DNA of 8,044 bases from Candidatus Latescibacteria bacterium 4484_7 (GTDB lineage Bacteria > Krumholzibacteriota > Krumholzibacteriia > Krumholzibacteriales > Krumholzibacteriaceae), in contig NATK01000062.1 of the NCBI GenBank assembly GCA_002085285.1, positions 1 through 8,044 of the forward strand. The letters are read 5' to 3'. Shown here in pieces: positions 1 through 6,069 of the stretch. The translations under genes were made by a program, and so were the position numbers. How positions within the stretch are numbered: position 1 is the stretch's first letter; each line of letters starts with the position of its first letter. Under the pieces are notes generated by a model. The model saw only the letters and a program-made list of their open reading frames with translations. It had not been told where the DNA came from and ran no database searches.

Positions 1-1
1 G

Positions 2-427
2 GTGGTCCGATTTGTGATCGGGATAATCGTCATGTTCGGTGCGTACATAGTCGCCTATGGCCATATCACGCCTGGAGGAGGGTTCGCCGGAGGCGTAATC
101 CTCGCCTGCGGTTACATAATCTTGACGTTGGCTTTCGGTCGGGAGCTCGCATTGAGCAAGTTGAGTGACACCGGCGCGTCGATACTCGACAACACCGGGG
201 CTCTCGTCTTTGCATCGATAGCGCTGCTCGGATACATCGGCGGTGCTTTCTTCATGAACTTCATAGACCACGGCACACTGTTCCATCTGTTCAGCGCGGG
301 TATCATCCCCCTGTGCAATGTGGCTATAGGGATCAAGGTTACGGCATCGCTCTTTGCGATATTTATCGCTCTGTCGATATTCGGTCGGTTTATATCGAAG
401 ATCGTCGAAGAGGAAGAAGAGGAGTAA
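2..427 (+). CDS. mnhB: Mrp/Mnh antiporter subunit B-like membrane protein (5' end probably cut by the window)
   Basis: This is an integral membrane subunit of the Mrp-type ion-translocating module (MnhB/MrpB; MbhF in Mrp-type hydrogenases). The family signature GHITPGGGFAGG sits at residues 20-31. About four hydrophobic segments follow, and the protein ends in a run of acidic residues. The reading frame is open from base 2, where a GTG could be the start, but family members usually have a few more residues before the first membrane helix. The true start is therefore probably just left of the window. It ends 12 bp before mnhC and is co-directional with five further Mrp subunits, so it is part of that operon. 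Family assignment is firm; whether the N-terminus is complete is not known. Confidence 0.9.
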   Translation: MVRFVIGIIVMFGAYIVAYGHITPGGGFAGGVILACGYIILTLAFGRELALSKLSDTGASILDNTGALVFASIALLGYIGGAFFMNFIDHGTLFHLFSAGIIPLCNVAIGIKVTASLFAIFIALSIFGRFISKIVEEEEEE

Positions 428-439
428 GGAAGGATTCGG

Positions 440-802
440 ATGATTCCATATTGGCTTTTATACTTTTTGACACTCGTGATATTCGTTCTTGGGCTTTACT
501 GCCTTGTTGCGAAGAAGAATATCATAAAAAAGATAATAGGCGTCGTCATTACGGAGTATTCGATTAACCTTTTCCTCGTTCTGATCGGCTATAGAAAAGG
601 AGGCATCGCGCCGATCCTTTTGAAAGATATCTCAGAGCAGCAGATGGCTGAGAAAGGTGTCGATCCGCTTCCGCAGGCGCTCGTACTCACCTCTATCGTA
701 ATCGGACTTGGGGTGCTGGCGCTGATGGTATCAATGGTTCTGAGGCTCTATGAGAAGTACAAGACATTCGATATGTCCGAGATAAACGACCTTAAAGGGT
801 AA
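440..802 (+). CDS. mnhC: Mrp/Mnh subunit C (NuoK-like membrane subunit)
   Basis: A 120-residue protein with three hydrophobic helices (about residues 4-24, 30-51 and 79-101), the normal size and layout of MnhC/MrpC (MbhG in hydrogenases), which is homologous to complex I subunit NuoK. The hallmark DPLPQALVLTSIVIG is at residues 75-89. In complex I relatives this subunit contributes to the proton path between the antiporter-like subunits and the rest of the membrane arm. The ATG start is supported by AGGA at 431-434, 5 nt upstream. It lies 12 bp after mnhB and about 20 bp before mnhD, consistent with one transcript. Confident call. Confidence 0.95.
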   Translation: MIPYWLLYFLTLVIFVLGLYCLVAKKNIIKKIIGVVITEYSINLFLVLIGYRKGGIAPILLKDISEQQMAEKGVDPLPQALVLTSIVIGLGVLALMVSMVLRLYEKYKTFDMSEINDLKG

Positions 803-813
803 GGAAACATAAC

Positions 814-818
814 AGGAG
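814..818 (+). promoter_or_regulatory. Ribosome-binding site deciding the mnhD start
   Basis: AGGAG ends at base 818 and is spaced 5 nt from the ATG at 824. The alternative in-frame GTG at 818-820 shares its first base with this motif, leaving no spacer. The site therefore argues for translation from 824. Confidence 0.7.
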
Positions 819-823
819 TGCAA

Positions 824-2323
824 ATGCAGGGAATATTTCCACTATTTACGGCGATTCCGTTGGCGGCGGCCTTCTTCAATCTCCTCATTACAAAGGTCAA
901 CAGGAAGGTGGCCGATTACCTTGCATTCTTTACGATGACGGCCCTCGGTACCATGGCTGTGCTGATGCTCTTCGAGCAGCCTTTCGTGTACAAGGTCGGA
1001 GGCTGGGAAGCTCCATGGGGTATTCTGCTCGTCTTCGACAGGTTGACCGCCATTATGCTTCTCATCATAAATGTCATAGGTTGGCTCGCCACTGTCTATT
1101 CGCTCAAGTACATGAGTACCTATACAGCAAAAGCCAAGTACTACTCGCTCTTTTTGCTGATGATAGGCGGAATGAACGGAGTGGTAATAACGGGTGACAT
1201 GTTCAACCTCTTTGTGTTTCTCGAGATCGCATCCATCGCCTCGTACGCTCTCGTAGGGTTCGGGTGCGGCAAGGATGAGCTCGAAGCCTCGTTCAAGTAC
1301 CTGATTCTCGGCGGCATAGCAAGCACGGGGATACTCTTCGGCATAGCCTTTCTCTACTCCGTTACAGGCACACTCAACATGCCGCATATGGCGAGGCAGC
1401 TCGAGGCGGTAGGTATGAACAAGGCTGTGCTTTTCGCTGTGGCGCTCTTTATAATGGGGTTCGGTCTCAAGGCCTCGTCTGTGCCTTTCCATGCCTGGCT
1501 GCCCGACGCCCACCCAAGTGCCCCGGCGCCCATCTCTGCTATGCTTTCAGGAGTTCTGATAAAGGCACTCGGCGTATATACGATAATAAGGATCATGTTC
1601 AATGTCTTCGGGCAGAACCATCTCATTTCGAGTGTAATAATGTTCCTCGGCGCACTGTCGATGGTAATGGCCGGACTCATGGCGATAGGGCAGAGCGATT
1701 TCAAGCGCATGCTGGCCTACTCGTCGATAAGCCAGATAGGCTATGTGATGCTTGCAGTGGGCCTTGCGCTCAATCCATCGATACCTTCCAAAGTGGCGGC
1801 TCTTGCGATGTTCGGAGCACTCTACCACCTCGTGAATCACGCTGTTTTCAAATCGCTCCTCTTCCTCGATTCGGGTGCGGTGGAGTACAGAACGGGGACG
1901 CGGGATCTGAACAAGCTTGGAGGCCTTATAACGAGGATGCCGGTGACCGGTGCGACCTGCTCTATAGGCTCGCTTTCCATAGCGGGGCTGCCGCCTTTCA
2001 ACGGCTTCTGGAGCAAGCTCGTAATCGTAATAGCCTTGATGCAGGCGCACCATATCGTTTATGGAGGGCTTGCGATATTCATCAGCTTCATAACGCTTGT
2101 TTACTTTGTGAAACTTCAGAAGAATACGGTATTCGGCGACCTGCCCGATAGATTGAAGGCAATAAAGGAAGCGCCGTTTGCAATGACGTTTCCATTGGTG
2201 ATCCTCGCAATACTTTGCATAGCTCTCGGAGTCGCCTATCCGTTCTTCCAGCATCAACTGGTAAGTGCGGCAAGTACGGTGCTCGACAAATTGACGTTCA
2301 TGAATTTGGTCGTAGGTGGGTAG
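824..2323 (+). CDS. mnhD: Mrp/Mnh subunit D, NuoM/NuoN-type ion-translocating subunit
   Basis: The large polytopic subunit of the module (MrpD; MbhH in hydrogenases), about 499 residues and 13-14 predicted helices, belonging to the proton-conducting antiporter family shared with complex I. The charged residues of the ion channel are visible: Glu134 in LFVFLEIAS (helix 5), Lys216 in GFGLKASSVPFHAWLPDAHP (helix 7), Lys247 in LSGVLIKALG (helix 8), His335 and His339 with Lys343 in YHLVNHAVFK, and Lys398 in NGFWSKL (helix 12). The protein therefore looks fully competent for ion translocation. I chose the ATG at 824 because AGGAG at 814-818 lies 5 nt before it. The in-frame GTG at 818 overlaps that same ribosome-binding site, so it is unlikely to be used. 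The stop is followed by 19 bp before mnhE. Confidence 0.95.
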   Translation: MQGIFPLFTAIPLAAAFFNLLITKVNRKVADYLAFFTMTALGTMAVLMLFEQPFVYKVGGWEAPWGILLVFDRLTAIMLLIINVIGWLATVYSLKYMSTYTAKAKYYSLFLLMIGGMNGVVITGDMFNLFVFLEIASIASYALVGFGCGKDELEASFKYLILGGIASTGILFGIAFLYSVTGTLNMPHMARQLEAVGMNKAVLFAVALFIMGFGLKASSVPFHAWLPDAHPSAPAPISAMLSGVLIKALGVYTIIRIMFNVFGQNHLISSVIMFLGALSMVMAGLMAIGQSDFKRMLAYSSISQIGYVMLAVGLALNPSIPSKVAALAMFGALYHLVNHAVFKSLLFLDSGAVEYRTGTRDLNKLGGLITRMPVTGATCSIGSLSIAGLPPFNGFWSKLVIVIALMQAHHIVYGGLAIFISFITLVYFVKLQKNTVFGDLPDRLKAIKEAPFAMTFPLVILAILCIALGVAYPFFQHQLVSAASTVLDKLTFMNLVVGG

Positions 2324-2342
2324 GAAAAGAGGGAAATAGGCT

Positions 2343-2828
2343 ATGAAGAGGTTTGTACATTTTCTTTTGCTTCTCGGTATCTGGATACTTCTCACCTGGT
2401 CTCTGAACTGGCAGGATCTCCTCGTGGGAGTGATCGTCGCATTTATCGTCGATCTTTTATTTTCAGATATCTTCCCCATCTACGCCGTCAAGGTGTTCAC
2501 CCCAAAGCGTCTCTTCTGGCTCTTTATCTACGTCTGGGTATTCCTCTATTACATGGTGAAGGCCAACTTCGATGTGGCCTACAGGGTTTTGAACATCTAC
2601 ATGCCGATAAGACCGGGGATAGTAAAGGTGCGGACGAGGCTAAAGACAGACATGTCCAGGACCTTTCTTGCCAACTCAATCACGCTCACGCCTGGTACGT
2701 TGAGTGTGGATATAGTTGGAGATCATATATACGTCCACTGGATAAACATCGTTTCAGACGATCCTGCGGAAGAGACGGAGATTATCGTCAGGCGGTTTGA
2801 AAACCTAATAGAAAGGGTGTTCGAGTGA
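2343..2828 (+). CDS. mnhE: Mrp/Mnh subunit E
   Basis: A 161-residue MnhE/MrpE-type protein (MbhA in Thermococcales hydrogenases), of normal family length. Two or three hydrophobic segments fill residues 4-75, followed by a soluble C-terminal domain. The family signature NSITLTPGTLSVDI is at residues 111-124. MnhE is a structural subunit that stabilises the Mrp complex in the membrane; its exact role is not settled in the family. The start is ATG with a purine-rich GAGGG about 9 nt upstream. Its TGA stop overlaps the GTG start of mnhF in the sequence GTGA, which suggests translational coupling. Confident family call. Confidence 0.95.
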   Translation: MKRFVHFLLLLGIWILLTWSLNWQDLLVGVIVAFIVDLLFSDIFPIYAVKVFTPKRLFWLFIYVWVFLYYMVKANFDVAYRVLNIYMPIRPGIVKVRTRLKTDMSRTFLANSITLTPGTLSVDIVGDHIYVHWINIVSDDPAEETEIIVRRFENLIERVFE

Positions 2829-3079
2829 ACATTTTTATCATACTGCTGATGTTCTCGATGTTCCTTTGCCTGTACAGGGTTGGCAAGGGGCCGACGGCGC
2901 CCGATAGGACGGTTGCCATAGATACGCTTGGCACGCTCGTAGTTGGGTTCTGTGCGCTGTTCTCGATAATCACCGGCAAGGACCTCTACATGAACATCGG
3001 CCTGTCGTGGGCGCTTTTGAGCTTCATTGGAACGATAGCACTTGCCAAGTATCTTGAGGGGAGGAGCTTCGATGAGTAG
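2825..3079 (+). CDS. mnhF: Mrp/Mnh subunit F
   Basis: An 84-residue protein with three transmembrane helices, typical of MnhF/MrpF (MbhB in hydrogenases). The signature RVGKGPTAPDRTVAIDTLGT occupies residues 18-37, between helix 1 and helix 2. The start is GTG at 2825, placed within the last codons of mnhE (4-nt overlap GTGA); no ATG gives a full-length first helix. The 3' end overlaps the start of mnhG by 8 nt. It acts with MnhE and MnhG as the small-subunit part of the ion-translocating membrane arm. Confident. Confidence 0.93.
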   Translation: MNIFIILLMFSMFLCLYRVGKGPTAPDRTVAIDTLGTLVVGFCALFSIITGKDLYMNIGLSWALLSFIGTIALAKYLEGRSFDE

Positions 3080-3416
3080 TACTGTTGGTTTGATTCTCCT
3101 CATCGTAGGCATCACCTTCGATGTTATCGGGGCAATCGGTCTGGTTCGCCTTCCCGACATATACAACCGTCTGCAGGCGGCTACGAAGTGTGTGACACTC
3201 GGAACCTGCATGATACTTCTCGCTGTTTTGTTCTACGCGGGGTTCAATTCGATCGGTATCAAGGCGCTGCTCTGCATATGGTTCATATTGATAACGTCCC
3301 CGACCGGTGCGCACGCAATTGCCAGGGGTGCACACAAGTGTGGTGTCAAGCTCTGGGAAGGCAGCGTTATGGACAAGTACGCCGAAGACAGTGAAGGTGC
3401 CGAGGACAAGGCATAG
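3072..3416 (+). CDS. mnhG: Mrp/Mnh subunit G
   Basis: A 114-residue MnhG/MrpG homologue (MbhC in hydrogenases) with three hydrophobic helices and a charged C-terminal tail rich in Asp and Glu. The signature IGLVRLPDIYNRLQAATK is at residues 22-39, and SPTGAHAIARGAHK at 76-89 is the conserved end of helix 3. The usual His of the RLHAATK motif is Gln here. I chose ATG 3072 because AGGAG at 3062-3066 is 5 nt upstream and the N-terminus then matches the family. A longer in-frame start at 3042 would add ten residues encoded inside mnhF. The gene overlaps mnhF by 8 nt and is the last of the Mrp set. Confidence 0.93.
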   Translation: MSSTVGLILLIVGITFDVIGAIGLVRLPDIYNRLQAATKCVTLGTCMILLAVLFYAGFNSIGIKALLCIWFILITSPTGAHAIARGAHKCGVKLWEGSVMDKYAEDSEGAEDKA

Positions 3417-3454
3417 GCAAAGGGCTTCTGCAACACTGGAGGAATAGAGAGCAA

Positions 3455-4078
3455 ATGAAGAAACCCAAACTTAGGGAATTGAAAGAAGCAGTACGAGCCC
3501 TGATCAAGGGTCCATATACGACTAAGTTTCCGAAGGTGCCGGCCACTGTGCCGGAGCATTTCCGCGGTGTGCCGACCTATGTTCCCGACGAGTGTGTGGG
3601 ATGCGGTGCCTGCGCTCAGGTTTGCCCGGCCGGGGCGATAAGGGTGGTGGACGAGTACAACGAGGAAAAAGGGCGCGTGATGAGGCACATCGAGCGCAAC
3701 TGGGGCAACTGCATATTTTGCAGCCAGTGCTTCGTTTATTGCATTACGGGCAAAGGGATCATCCTCGACAAGGACTTCGAGAGATCGACCACTGACCCGC
3801 GGGATCTGATCGATGCGCACGACAAGGAGCTTCTCTTCTGCGAAAAGTGTGGAAGCCCTATAACCGCCGTCGACCACGTGAGATGGATGATGAACAAGCT
3901 CGGCGAGCTGGCATACGCCAACCAGACGTTCATGGTGACCCGCATGGGAGATCTCAAGCTCGTCGAGGAAACCGCTCCCCGCGATGACAGGGATCTGGAG
4001 AGGAGCGATTTCATAAGAATTCTTTGCCCCAACTGCAGGGCTTCATATATACTCTCCGATGAGTGGGGCGAGAGCTGA
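3455..4078 (+). CDS. HycF/MbhN-like two-[4Fe-4S] electron-transfer subunit of a membrane-bound hydrogenase
   Basis: A 207-residue soluble iron-sulfur protein resembling HycF/HyfH of formate hydrogenlyase, MbhN/EchF and complex I NuoI. Ferredoxin motif 1 is Cys47-x2-Cys50-x2-Cys53-x3-Cys57-Pro. Motif 2 is Cys86-x2-Cys89-x2-Cys92-x3-Cys96, followed by Ile rather than the usual Pro. The C-terminal half holds two CxxC pairs (Cys129/Cys132 and Cys191/Cys194), as in E. coli HycF, where they suggest a rubredoxin-like or zinc-ribbon fold. Expected role: pass electrons from ferredoxin to the hydrogenase small subunit on the cytoplasmic face. The ATG at 3455 has GGAGG at 3438-3442, a rather long 12-nt spacer. 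It follows mnhG by 38 bp and precedes the maturation protease. The fold is certain; the exact complex is inferred from context. Confidence 0.85.
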   Translation: MKKPKLRELKEAVRALIKGPYTTKFPKVPATVPEHFRGVPTYVPDECVGCGACAQVCPAGAIRVVDEYNEEKGRVMRHIERNWGNCIFCSQCFVYCITGKGIILDKDFERSTTDPRDLIDAHDKELLFCEKCGSPITAVDHVRWMMNKLGELAYANQTFMVTRMGDLKLVEETAPRDDRDLERSDFIRILCPNCRASYILSDEWGES

Positions 4079-4126
4079 TTCGTCCCCCTGCCAAGGATGA
4101 AATTTATTCGACAAGTGGGATTGAAA

Positions 4127-4609
4127 ATGCTCGAAGAAGTGTCAGGACTTCTAAAAAAACGTTTGAAGGGCAAAAGGTTCGGCTTGATCGGCGTGGGCAA
4201 CTCGTTTCGAATGGATGACGGGGCAGGCCCTCGGCTCATCGAACTCCTCGCGGGCAAGGTGAGCTTTCCTCTTGTCGATGCCTCCGAGGTTCCGGAAAAC
4301 TATTCTTCGTGGATCATAAAGAAGGCGCTCGATGTGGTGATTTTCGTCGATGCTGTCGGCTTTGATGGGGAGCCGGGAGAGGTGAGGTTCATCCCGATAG
4401 ACGATCTGATGGTCTCGGCGAGCAGCACTCACAGGCTTTCTCTGCACTTCATGATAAAGTACATGAAGCAGCAATGGTCTGGAGAGGCGATACTGATAGG
4501 CATTCAGCCTGCAAGGACAGATCTCGAGAACGAACTGTCGCCGGCTGTCGGCGAGAGCGTTAAGAGGCTCGCGAAGATATTTATAGAGATAGATTCTCGG
4601 GTGCAATGA
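4127..4609 (+). CDS. hycI: HycI-type [NiFe]-hydrogenase maturation endopeptidase
   Basis: The protein (160 residues from this start) is a member of the HycI/HyaD/HybD protease family. These proteases remove the C-terminal extension of a [NiFe]-hydrogenase large subunit after nickel insertion. Visible motifs are GVGNSFRMDDGAG near the N-terminus, VDAVGF, STHRLSL and GIQPARTD, the last closely resembling HycI. Aligning with E. coli HycI, the nickel-sensing residues are Asp31, Asp75 and His102, all present. The residue before the DD pair is Met29, where Gly is usual. Start choice is uncertain: ATG 4127 has GGGA 6 nt upstream and gives a family-like N-terminus. The in-frame ATG 4097 adds ten residues, and its only AAGG abuts the codon. 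The gene implies a genuine nickel hydrogenase in the same operon. Its last codons and stop lie inside a repeat (4598-4635). Confidence 0.9.
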   Translation: MLEEVSGLLKKRLKGKRFGLIGVGNSFRMDDGAGPRLIELLAGKVSFPLVDASEVPENYSSWIIKKALDVVIFVDAVGFDGEPGEVRFIPIDDLMVSASSTHRLSLHFMIKYMKQQWSGEAILIGIQPARTDLENELSPAVGESVKRLAKIFIEIDSRVQ

Positions 4610-4635
4610 GTATCCAGGAACGAAGAGTTTCGGAG
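4598..4635 (+). repeat. 38-bp direct repeat, copy 1 (overlaps the end of hycI)
   Basis: It matches copy 2 at 4672-4709 in 36 of 38 positions, with differences at 4605/4679 and 4624/4698. The two copies start 74 bp apart. The copy runs across the hycI stop codon (4607-4609), so the final residues Arg-Val-Gln and the stop are repeat-derived. It contains the core TGAGTATCCAGGAACGA. Confidence 0.85.
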
Positions 4636-4671
4636 TCAGGGTATCCCGACGGGGCGCCATCGGCTATAATC

Positions 4672-4709
4672 CGGGTGCGATGAGTATCCAGGAACGATGA
4701 GTTTCGGAG
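4672..4709 (+). repeat. 38-bp direct repeat, copy 2
   Basis: Second copy of the repeat at 4598-4635, fully intergenic. Read on the - strand with its flank, it shows two adjacent 17-bp modules, CTCATCGTTCCTGGATA and CTCATCGCACCCGGATT, identical at 13 of 17 positions. This suggests a degenerate short-unit repeat family rather than a simple one-off duplication. Confidence 0.85.
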
Positions 4710-4826
4710 GGCTGGCTTTGCGCTCATAAGTCGATATTTCCGAGGAAGGAAAAGATCGAGCCCTTCGATTCCTATATATTCGCAATCGAAACCGGTGCTC
4801 TTCGCCCGGACAATCTGCTGCTATTG

Positions 4827-4858
4827 AGCATGTTTACCCTTTGATTGCATGCTATTTT
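4827..4858 (+). terminator. Weak candidate terminator of the Mrp/hydrogenase operon
   Basis: A 6-bp perfect inverted repeat (AGCATG/CATGCT) with a 15-nt loop is followed by ATTTT on the + strand. The stem is short and AT-containing, the loop is long, and it lies over 200 bp past hycI. It is the best-placed candidate but not strong. Confidence 0.25.
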
Positions 4859-4904
4859 CGCCGCTTATAGAGGGGGCGCCAAAGCGAAGGTGCTCATTTA
4901 CCTT

Positions 4905-5243
4905 CTACTTCGCAGCCTCCTTTAGAAGAACGACGAGATGTGTCACCTCGAGCGAATCGAGCTTGCCGTCTTTCATATCCTTTTTGAATGTTTGGGCCAA
5001 CTCGTTCAACTTGTCTTTGTCCGCCGTCTTGTTTATTACCTTTGTTTTTACATCTTCGAAAAGTCCGTGCAATTCGTCCTGTGATATCGTTGAAGGCAGG
5101 TTCTTGTCGATCTGGAGCTCCATCACCCCAAAGCTCTTGTCCAGGGCATAGTTGACGATCCTGCCCTTGTTGACGAAGAGCACTATCCAGATGATTGCAA
5201 CAATGATGATTATGATAATGAGAACGGTAAGTAATTTTTTCAT
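4905..5243 (-). CDS. Small membrane-anchored protein of unknown function
   Basis: A 112-residue protein I do not recognise. Residues 4-24 form one very hydrophobic Ile-rich helix after MKK, with no lipobox and no clear signal-peptidase site, so it is most likely an uncleaved N-terminal anchor. Residues 25-112 are hydrophilic and Lys/Asp-rich, with predicted helices at roughly 53-70 and 76-111 that could be amphipathic or weakly coiled-coil; there are no cysteines or histidine clusters suggesting metal binding. That it is a real gene is supported by an excellent ribosome-binding site, AGGAGG (complement of 5250-5255), 6 nt before the ATG. It is co-directional with and 150 bp downstream of iorB, so it may be the last gene of that operon or have its own promoter. 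The domain after the anchor would face outside if the lysines near the N-terminus stay inside. Confidence 0.75.
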   Translation of the reverse strand: MKKLLTVLIIIIIIVAIIWIVLFVNKGRIVNYALDKSFGVMELQIDKNLPSTISQDELHGLFEDVKTKVINKTADKDKLNELAQTFKKDMKDGKLDSLEVTHLVVLLKEAAK

Positions 5244-5267
5244 AAACTCCCTCCTTTTTGGTCCCTA

Positions 5268-5307
5268 TGCAGGTGAGCTGAAACGCACTGCATTTGAGCC
5301 GCAACGC
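5268..5307. repeat. Imperfect tandem repeat, period 21 bp, between iorB and the small gene
   Basis: Bases 5268-5286 and 5289-5307 match at 15 of 19 positions. On the - strand they read GCGTTTCAGCTCACCTGCA and GCGTTGCGGCTCAAATGCA. Looser relatives of the GAAACGC end of the unit occur at about 5322-5328 and 5371-5377. It lies just upstream of the small gene's ribosome-binding site, so it could be an operator or leader element. This is a pattern only. Confidence 0.45.
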
Positions 5308-5393
5308 CATCCCTGCTAGTCGAAATGCGTACCGCGAGGTTCTGCTGGTTACTCCAAACGAACTGTGGAGGAAACGCCGCAGGCCCAAGTCGC

Positions 5394-5978
5394 CTACTTT
5401 ATCGCTCTTCCCTCGAGGAATGCCTTCTTGTTCAGTTCGCCTGTTCCCTTCGGCGCCCTTGCTTCTATCACATCGAGCCACTTGTCCTCTTCGAGCTCGA
5501 TCGCGTTGGAGAGAACTCCGAGCAGGATCGTGTTGACAAGGCGGGGATTGCCGAGCTTCTTCGTTATGGAGAAGGTATCGACGATCTTGCTGCCCGGCAC
5601 CTTCTCGAGGAGTTTCCCTTCGGGGTCTTCGGGGTAAGTGAAGTTGCCCGTCGTCGTTATCGGAGGCGCGAGCTTCTGCTTGTTGACGATCACGGTGCCG
5701 TCAGGCTTGAGGAAGTAGAGCCAACGCAGAGCTTCGGCGAGCTCGAAGGCGAGTATCACATCGGCATCCCCTTCGGGAATGAGGGGCGAATATATCTTTT
5801 TGCCGAATCTCACGTGGCTTGTAACGACTCCCCCCCTCTGTGACATGCCGTGCACCTCACTCTTCTTGACGTCCAGCCCCATGACTCTGGCCACCTCGCT
5901 GAGCATTTCACTCGCAAGAATGACTCCCTGTCCTCCTACTCCAACTATCAGAATGTTCGTCGTCTTATCGTTCGGCAT
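5394..5978 (-). CDS. iorB: Indolepyruvate ferredoxin oxidoreductase, beta subunit
   Basis: A 194-residue protein of normal IorB length, from the gamma-domain family of 2-oxoacid:ferredoxin oxidoreductases. GVGGQGV at residues 13-19 and SEVHGMSQRGGVVTSHVRFG at 40-59 are the family signatures. With IorA it forms the cytoplasmic enzyme that converts aryl pyruvates (from Trp, Phe and Tyr transamination) plus CoA to aryl-acetyl-CoA and CO2, reducing ferredoxin. The start is ATG with AAGGA about 7 nt upstream on the - strand. It follows iorA after a 91-bp gap, larger than usual for this pair, which contains only a short inverted repeat (TATTC-CCG-GAATA, 6012-6024). No key region is missing. Confident. 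Confidence 0.95.
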   Translation of the reverse strand: MPNDKTTNILIVGVGGQGVILASEMLSEVARVMGLDVKKSEVHGMSQRGGVVTSHVRFGKKIYSPLIPEGDADVILAFELAEALRWLYFLKPDGTVIVNKQKLAPPITTTGNFTYPEDPEGKLLEKVPGSKIVDTFSITKKLGNPRLVNTILLGVLSNAIELEEDKWLDVIEARAPKGTGELNKKAFLEGRAIK

Positions 5979-6069
5979 AACCGTTCCTTTCTCAAGCGGC
6001 TTTCAAAAAGGTATTCCCGGAATATTCAATCAATCGTCTCATCGAATCCCAAAGTTCCAATCTCACGCT

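Larger units (their letters stand above)
4610..4904. other. Gene-free region between convergent operons
   Basis: No credible coding frame on either strand. Besides the 38-bp repeats it holds several inverted repeats. Bases 4646-4652 and 4657-4663 form a 7-bp stem with one C-A mismatch and a 4-nt loop, between the two repeats. TTCGATT 4764-4770 pairs with AATCGAA 4784-4790 (13-nt loop). AGCATG 4827-4832 pairs with CATGCT 4848-4853. GAAGGT 4886-4891 pairs with ACCTTC 4900-4905 next to the end of the - strand gene. The 9-mer GGGGCGCCA occurs at 4651 and 4873. None is a textbook terminator. Confidence 0.6.

Noticed and set aside
842..2479. Long antisense open frames opposite mnhD and mnhE (842-1513 and 1547-2479, - strand)
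   Set aside because: They mirror strongly conserved membrane protein genes, their translations are rich in Arg, His and Glu with no recognisable motif, and they lack ribosome-binding support.
2..3416. A stand-alone Mrp Na+/H+ antiporter operon
   Set aside because: The co-directional HycF-like iron-sulfur subunit and HycI-type protease directly downstream fit a hydrogenase complex better, though the upstream genes are needed to be certain.
4665..4670. Perfect TATAAT as a + strand promoter
   Set aside because: No -35-like hexamer lies 16-18 bp upstream and no + strand gene follows; it sits in the repeat region.
4598..4709. A possible minimal CRISPR array: two 38-bp repeats with a 36-bp spacer
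   Set aside because: Only two copies, not identical, the first overlaps a coding gene's stop, the units have 17-bp sub-periodicity, and no cas gene is present.
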